Source: Penaeus vannamei
Lineage: Eukaryota > Arthropoda > Malacostraca > Decapoda > Penaeidae
Direction: 5' to 3'
Assembly: GCF_042767895.1 (NCBI RefSeq)
Contig: NC_091559.1
Coordinates: forward strand, 11,684,649 to 11,697,915
Length of the DNA stretch: 13,267 bases
Below the pieces are notes generated by a model, which saw only the letters and a list, made by a program, of their open reading frames with translations, was not told the origin of the DNA and made no database searches. Made by a program: the position numbers and the translations under genes. Position 1 is the first letter of the stretch, and every line of letters starts with the position of its first letter. Of this stretch, positions 8,415 to 13,267 are shown in pieces.

Positions 8415-8437
8415 ACAAAAATTACAAGACGCCCGCC

Positions 8438-8578
8438 GGTTGCAATCAGTTTTTCCTCTTTTTGTGTATGTGTTTGTACTTATGTGTGTTTTTGTGGGCC
8501 ATGTAGCAACTCGTACTGTTAATAATAAATACTTTTTTTCAGTGTAGGACGTCAAAAGAAGACATATTTCTATGTAAA
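8438..8578 (-). repeat. Mosaic module M3: M2-like start joined to M1-like end
   Basis: On the + strand this segment begins GGTTGCAATCAG and continues with a TG-rich stretch and GTGGGCCATGT, matching module M2 as seen in copies D (9243-9334) and E (12674-12768). Its second half, CAGTGTAGGACGTCAAAA near 8541-8558 followed by ATTTCTATG, instead matches the flank of module M1 in copy D (around 10475-10507). It then runs into unit sequence related to copy E at about 12120-12190. It is therefore either a recombinant or a surviving ancestral form of both modules. Similarity is clearly lower than between whole units, so boundaries are approximate. Confidence 0.6.
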
Positions 8579-8734
8579 ATATACGTGTCCCAATGTAATT
8601 GCATATGTGGACATTCATGTATGTGTAAATATCTATATAAATTTGTGCGTGAAATGTAAAATCGAACAGGAAAGCTAAAGGAAATAAGCGAAGAAACACT
8701 AACAATATTAAAGAAGAACTAGAAAAATAAAGTA

Positions 8735-9040
8735 AGTCGAAAATGCGTCAAAAGTGCGATAAAAATTCGGATAAGGAAAATTAAGAGAAACGTCTCAATA
8801 ATTAGAAAATAAAGGCCAGTGAGAAAAAAAAAATCTAGAATGGAAAATGCGTCAAAAGGCGATAAATATGCGAAAGAAAGAAAAAATGCGCAATAAACAA
8901 TACAGAAAATGAAACGAAGAAAGGGGAAAATTAAGAAACATGAAAGTGAGAGAAAGCAAGAGTGGGAAATGCGTCGAAATTGCGATAAAAATGCGAATTA
9001 AGCGATAATAATTCGAACAAGAAAAATGAAGAAGAGACAC
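8735..9040 (-). repeat. Degenerate ~100-110 bp subrepeats, main block, copy D
   Basis: AAATGCGTC (reverse of GACGCATTT) occurs near 8742, 8847 and 8968, each followed by GCGATAA within about 20 bases. This is the longest version of the block, with neither of the deletions seen in A/E or B. Confidence 0.68.
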
Positions 9041-9242
9041 GACTCAATAAGAAGGAAATAAAGGAAACGTGAAAATGAGAGAACAGTGCGAGAGAAAGAT
9101 TAACATTGCAAAATAAGTACACAAAAGTTGGCTAACAAAACAAAATAAGGCGATGAAAAAAAGCGTCTACAAAACATGAAAAAGGAGAAATGATAACAAA
9201 TAAGAAAGTTTAAAAAGTACTAAGAACATAATAACAATAATT

Positions 9243-9334
9243 GTTGCAATCCGTTTTCCCCTGATATGCATTTATTTGTGTATATGTACTTGTTTTGCAT
9301 GTGTGCGTGTGGGCCATGTGCAACATGATAGGTC
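9243..9334 (-). repeat. Module M2, copy D
   Basis: This is the inverted counterpart. It reads GCAACATGATAGGTC on the + strand where E has GCAACTCATGAAAGGTC. The ATGATAGGTC wording is that of module M1, which suggests local conversion between the two modules. Confidence 0.6.
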
Positions 9335-10082
9335 AGTCAAAATTCCAGTTAAAAACAACAATCTGTTTCGTTCGGCTTTCACTAAAAGAGCTTATTTTGG
9401 CGAGAAACCTTTGCGAGATTATTGTTTAAACAGCTGTCGCGTATAGAATATGAACTAGAACCTGAAGCACTCAGAGAGCGATACAAATTCAGACAAGAAG
9501 AATGAAGAGAAACGACCCTATAAATAAAGTGAGAAAAGTGAAAGTAGATAAATGCGTCAAAATACGATAAATATGCGAAAGATTGGAAAATTACGTAATA
9601 AATGAATTTACGATATGAAATAGAAAAATACAATGTAGTAAAACTTGAAAAGAAAAGAAAAATGACATAATCGAATACGAAAGTATTAAGTAAAGTATAA
9701 GAAGTACATGTAAAATAATAATAATAATAGAACAAGTTGCAGTCCGTTTTCCCCTGCCAAGCCTTCAAAATGTCACACGTATTCAGTTCTCAACTTTAAG
9801 ATGTTTCCAGCATATACGTAGTCACATATTAATGAAGAGCTAATGGCTAAATTTTACTTAATTATCACACAATTTAAAATGCAGTTGAATATAAAAGGAA
9901 AGAAAATCTGAATTCTCACGAAACAAACTAAATGAAATATAATCGTAATTGTGGATGTTTGTTTATCGAATTGTAATTATGTTTATTGAATGAAATGAAT
10001 ATTTGATAACGCTATAAGCCTATACATTATGGAACGGACTGGAGTCGAGGTCATGTCTGCATGTCCTTGATTGGGATCTCTG

Positions 10083-10099
10083 AAAAAAAAAAAAAAAAA
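10083..10099 (+). repeat. Poly-A run, copy D
   Basis: Seventeen A between GGGATCTCTG and CATATGGAACC, the inverted counterpart of the poly-T in copies A and B. Confidence 0.45.
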
Positions 10100-10204
10100 C
10101 ATATGGAACCAATGATCTATATCAAAGCGTCCCAATTATTTTCTTCCGTGTTTGAAAATCAGGCTGCCAATCTTATATAACATTTCTTATTATCATGCTA
10201 GTGC

Positions 10205-10338
10205 TCATTACCATCACCACCCATTATCATCACCATCATCATCGCATCATCGCCATATAACCACCATCGGTATCGTATCATCACGCACATACACACCAAC
10301 ACATAGACACACACATACACATACACACGCACACCCAT
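10205..10338. repeat. CA-rich plus ATC-rich tract, copy D
   Basis: This is the inverted counterpart of the TG/GAT tracts in A, B and C. Confidence 0.85.
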
Positions 10339-10361
10339 GTTGCATAAAAGCCTCTCCCAAT

Positions 10362-10443
10362 CCATTCCTGCTGCCCGCTTTATATGTGTGTGTGTTTGTA
10401 CTTACGTGTGTGCGTGTGTGTCATGTATAACTCATGATAGGTC
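10362..10443 (-). repeat. Module M1, copy D
   Basis: This is the inverted counterpart of M1 in A and B, ending with CTCATGATAGGTC on the + strand. Confidence 0.6.
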
Positions 10444-10964
10444 AATAACAATTCCGCCATTTTTCCCTATTTCAGTGCAGGACGTCAAAACAATCACATT
10501 TCTATGCGCAAAACATACACATTTCAAGTACTTGTGTAATTGTCTAAGCGTACATTGGTATGTCTGTGAAATTCTGCGTCCATCCAAGTACGGGAATATC
10601 ATTGTGTAAATAAATATGTCTGGTATAGAAATTCGAGCAGGTAAGGCAACGGAAACAAGCGAAGAAACAAGAAAGAGGAAGAGCAAACCAATAATTAAAA
10701 AATAAAGAAAATGAGAATAACAAAAAGTGAAGGAAGAAAATGCGTCAAAATTTCGATAATTATTCGAACAATGAGAAAGAAATAAAGGAAACGTGAAAGA
10801 GTAATAATGAAAAAAAGAAACAATAAAGTGCGATAAAAAATCGAATTAAAACGATGTGAAAGACGAAGAAAAATATGGAAATTACCAATAAAAAAGGTGA
10901 GCAAACCAAACTGAAAATTAGATATGTAAAACTGCGGTTTCAAAAAGAAAAATTGCGATGTAAC

Positions 10965-10998
10965 AAAAAAGAAAAAGAAAAAGAAAAGGAGAGAGAAA
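10965..10998. repeat. Homopurine tract, copy E
   Basis: This is the inverted counterpart, 34 purines, matching the copy A version in length. Confidence 0.8.
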
Positions 10999-11025
10999 TG
11001 ACGGTAGCAAATAAGAAAGTAAAAA

Positions 11026-11460
11026 ATTATCATTATTATAATCATCATCATTCTTATAATAATAATCATTGTTATTATAACTATTAATATTATTTCTTCT
11101 TGTTATTATTATCATTATTATTATTACTACTACTACTATTATTACTATAGCATTACTTCTTTTATTATCATTATTACTGTTACGTTATCATGATTATTAT
11201 CACGATTTTTATCATGATCATTATTACTATTTGTCCTATAAATCAGGGCTATCATTGTAATCATTATCACCATCGTCATTATCATTAGCATTTTTAGATT
11301 TTATCGTTACTTTTATCATTATGATTTATATCATCGTTATTATTACCATAGTTGTTATTATTTTTTTTCATTATTGTTATTATTATTATTATTATCATTA
11401 TTATTATTATTTTTATTATTATCATTTGTATTATTATTATCATCATCATTATAATTTTTA
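11026..11460. repeat. Degenerate (ATT/ATC)n trinucleotide region, copy E
   Basis: This is the inverted counterpart of the AAT/GAT regions in A and B, with small private changes, for example CGATTTT near 11203. Confidence 0.93.
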
Positions 11461-11495
11461 TATCTCTCCCTATCTCCCTCTTTCTCTCTTTCTCG
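11461..11495. repeat. CT-rich simple tract, copy E
   Basis: This is the inverted counterpart of the GA tracts in A and B. Confidence 0.85.
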
Positions 11496-11523
11496 TATGA
11501 TATATTCTATATGATATATAAAC

Positions 11524-11555
11524 ATATATATACACACACACACAAACACACACAC

Positions 11556-11628
<73 letters not shown>

Positions 11629-11630
11629 TG

Positions 11631-11724
<94 letters not shown>
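11524..11724. repeat. Compound (AT)n/(AC)n microsatellite, copy E
   Basis: This is the inverted counterpart of the tracts in A and B. Its (AC) part is shorter, with a single interruption near 11555, and its central (AT) run is longer. Confidence 0.97.
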
Positions 11725-11798
11725 GTGTCAGCTAAGCCAAGAAGCAGCATATCCGAACTGGTGAAAATATAAACGATATTTGACCCATTCTTCTCCAT

Positions 11799-11874
11799 GA
11801 CCGCGTAGCCTAGTGGATAAGGCGTCGGACGGAATTCGAGTCCAAACTTCGCAGGTTCGAATCCTGCCGCGGTC
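11799..11874 (+). tRNA. tRNA-Arg-like element (probable pseudogene), copy E
   Basis: This is the same 76-nt element, now on the + strand because the unit is inverted. The acceptor stem is perfect (GACCGCG/CGCGGTC), the boxes are intact, and the anticodon loop is CGGAATTCGAG (11 bases). A 20-T run at 11883-11902 lies 8 bases after the 3' end and would act as a strong pol III terminator. A 4-base intron is an unlikely alternative explanation, because nuclear tRNA introns are usually longer and flank a recognisable anticodon. Confidence 0.72.
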
Positions 11875-11882
11875 CATCTCTC

Positions 11883-11902
11883 TTTTTTTTTTTTTTTTTT
11901 TT
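11883..11902 (+). terminator. T-run terminator of the tRNA-like element, copy E
   Basis: Twenty consecutive T residues begin 8 bases after the tRNA-like 3' end, in the correct orientation for pol III termination. Confidence 0.52.
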
Positions 11903-11944
11903 ATTTCTTGGCTTTTAATAAAAACAAAGGACATCATTTATTTA

Positions 11945-11962
11945 TTAGAATATATATTCTAA
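11945..11962. repeat. 18-bp perfect palindrome, copy E
   Basis: This is identical to the palindromes in A and B, in the inverted unit. Confidence 0.85.
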
Positions 11963-12289
11963 ATGGCGCACGCGAGAATATATGTATTTGTGTGTGTGGC
12001 TTTGTGTGTGTACACGTGTATATCTATATGTGAATATATGTGTATATATATATATATATGACAAATCTAAATAGAGCTGAAGTAATTTAATAACCGAAAA
12101 GAGAAAGTTCGTAAGTTTATACGTATGTCCCAATGTATGTCCCAATATTCATGTATATTTAAATATCTATATAAATTTGTGCGTGAAATATAAAATCGAA
12201 CAGGAAAGCTAAGGGAAATAAGCGAAGAAACTAACAATATTAAAGAGGAACTAGACAAATAAAGTAAGGTGTGCGAATGACAAAGAGGG

Positions 12290-12450
12290 AAAGTCGAAAA
12301 TGCGTCAAAAGTGCGATAAAAATTCGGAAAAGGAAAATTAAGAGAAACGTCTCAATAATTAGAAAATAAAGGCCAGTGAGAAAAAATCTAGAATGGAAAA
12401 TGCGGATTAAGCGATAATAATTCGAACAAGAAAAATGAAGAAGAGACACA
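12290..12450 (-). repeat. Subrepeats, main block, copy E (110-bp deleted form)
   Basis: AAATGCGTC appears once (about 12299), and AATGCGGATTAAGCGATAA (about 12399) shows the same fusion as in copy A. Confidence 0.65.
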
Positions 12451-12673
12451 ACTCAATAAGAAGGAAATAAAGGAAACGTGAAAATGAGAGAGCAGCGCGA
12501 GAGAAAGATTAACATTGCAAAATAAGTACACAAAAGTTGGCTAACAAAACAAAAAATAAGGCGATGAAAAAAAGCTTCTACAAATGCGATATAGTAAAAC
12601 ATGAAAAAGGAGAAATGTTGATAACAAATAAGAAAGTTTAAAAAGTACTAAGTAAGAACATAATAACAATAAT

Positions 12674-12768
12674 TGTTGCAATCCGTTTTCCCCCGATATG
12701 CATTTATTTGTGTATATGTACTTGTTTTACATGTGTGCGTGTGGGCCATGTGCAACTCATGAAAGGTC
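12674..12768 (-). repeat. Module M2, copy E
   Basis: This is the inverted counterpart, near-identical to M2 of copy A, including the TTTTACATGTGTG wording that distinguishes A and E from B and D (TTTTGCATGTGTG). Confidence 0.62.
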
Positions 12769-13267
12769 AGTCAAAATTCCAGTTAAAAACAACAATCTGT
12801 TTCGTTCGGCTTTCACTAAAAGAGCTTATTTTGGCGAGAAACATTTGCGAGATTATTGTTTAAACAGCTGTCGAGTATAGAATATGAACGAGAACCTGAA
12901 GCACTCAGAGAGCGATAAAAATTCAAACAAGAAGAATGAAGAGAAACGACCCTATGAATAAAGTGAGAAAAGTGAAGTTAGATAAATGCGTCAAAATACG
13001 ATAAATATGCGAAAGATTGGAAAATTACGTAATAAATGAATTTACGATATGAAATAGAAAAATACAATGTAGTAAAACTTGAAAAGAAAAGAAAAATGAC
13101 ATAATCGAATACGAAAGTATTAAGTAAAGTATAAGAAGTACATGTAAAATAATAATAATAATAGAACAAGTTGCAGTCCGTTTTCCCCTGCCAAGCCTTC
13201 AAAATGTCACACGTATTCAGTTCTCAACTTTAAGATGTTTCCAGCATAAACGTAGTCACATATTCAT

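Larger units (their letters stand above)
8268..8437 (+). mobile_element. tRNA-headed SINE-like element with three hairpins (5' end lost in gap)
   Basis: This GC-rich island sits in AT-rich surroundings and starts at the contig edge. It begins with a tRNA-like part: an A-box-like stretch at 8287-8298 (TGGCCGAGAGGG) followed by AAGGGCGCCAG, as in eukaryotic tRNA-Leu or tRNA-Ser, and a B-box-like GAGTTCGAATC at 8330-8340. The spacing fits an internal pol III promoter. There is no normal anticodon arm, so it is not a functional tRNA. The body contains inverted repeats at 8309-8317/8333-8341, 8347-8353/8361-8367 and 8382-8391/8405-8414. T runs at 8450-8454 and 8459-8463, just past the end, could terminate pol III. 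I cannot assign it to a named SINE family. A structured pol III RNA gene or pseudogene is the alternative. I see no second copy in the window. Confidence 0.6.
8579..10882 (-). repeat. Copy D of the repeat unit, inverted and 3'-truncated
   Basis: The reverse complement of this interval follows copies A and B from unit position 1 (at 10882) to about unit position 2190 (at 8579). It stops before the palindrome, the tRNA-like element and the long microsatellites. It keeps all segments deleted in A or B: the subrepeats near 10700-10745, the 110-bp class segment around 8847-9000, and the CTCACTGGCC region near 8810-8825. It also has about 25-30 extra bases near 8915-8945. D therefore looks closest to a full-length ancestral version of this part. 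The poly-A at 10083-10099 is the counterpart of the poly-T in A and B. Confidence 0.88.
10883..13267 (-). repeat. Copy E of the repeat unit, inverted, cut by the window end
   Basis: Read on the - strand, this follows unit positions of about 1044 (at 13267) to 3455 (at 10883) and abuts copy D, so D and E are a second head-to-tail pair within the right contig. E shares with A the 110-bp deletion in the large subrepeat block and keeps the CTCACTGGCC region. By eye it is the closest relative of A, with only scattered substitutions between 12240 and 13267. It carries the tRNA-Arg-like element on the + strand and the full microsatellite set. Confidence 0.88.

Noticed and set aside
7382..8416. Long minus-strand frame crossing the gap, and similar frames at 7731-8393 and 7734-8705
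   Set aside because: Most of each frame is N, and the two sides come from different contigs of unknown relation.

Overview
This window is non-coding, repeat-dominated DNA from a eukaryote, probably a marine invertebrate. I found no credible protein-coding gene. Long (GT)n, (AT)n and (AAT/GAT)n microsatellites, AT-rich spacers, tRNA-like pol III modules and a 500-N scaffold gap all point to a draft metazoan assembly. The SSR mix resembles penaeid shrimp or other decapod genomes. A cephalopod or other mollusc is a real alternative, and nothing here settles the species.

Layout. The window is built from copies of one complex repeat unit of about 3.5 kb. Copy A (1-3455), copy B (3456-7039) and the start of copy C (7040-7767) run head-to-tail on the + strand. 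A run of exactly 500 N follows (7768-8267). To its right the orientation flips: copy D (8579-10882, truncated) and copy E (10883-13267, cut by the window end) lie on the - strand. Between the gap and copy D are a GC-rich tRNA-headed, SINE-like piece with three hairpins (8268-8437) and a mosaic fragment (8438-8578) that combines parts of two modules found separately inside the unit.

Each full unit contains, in order: (i) a pyrimidine-rich block of degenerate subrepeats carrying TTATCGC and GACGCATTTT words; (ii) module M1, a CA-rich segment; (iii) a TG/GAT simple-sequence tract; (iv) a poly-T run; (v) an AT-rich spacer; (vi) more subrepeats and module M2, a diverged relative of M1; (vii) a second, larger subrepeat block; (viii) an 18-bp perfect palindrome; (ix) a tRNA-Arg-like element facing the opposite way to the unit, with intact A and B boxes and a T-run terminator; (x) an AT/GT compound microsatellite, a GA tract and about 440 bp of AAT/GAT repeats. 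The unit is therefore a repeat of older repeats.

Nothing here forms an operon or pathway. The only parts likely to be transcribed from their own promoters are the three tRNA-Arg-like elements and the SINE-like piece. The main biological question is whether the inverted A-B-C / D-E arrangement is a real palindrome or a scaffolding or haplotig artefact. The exact 500-N spacer at the flip makes the artefact reading strong.
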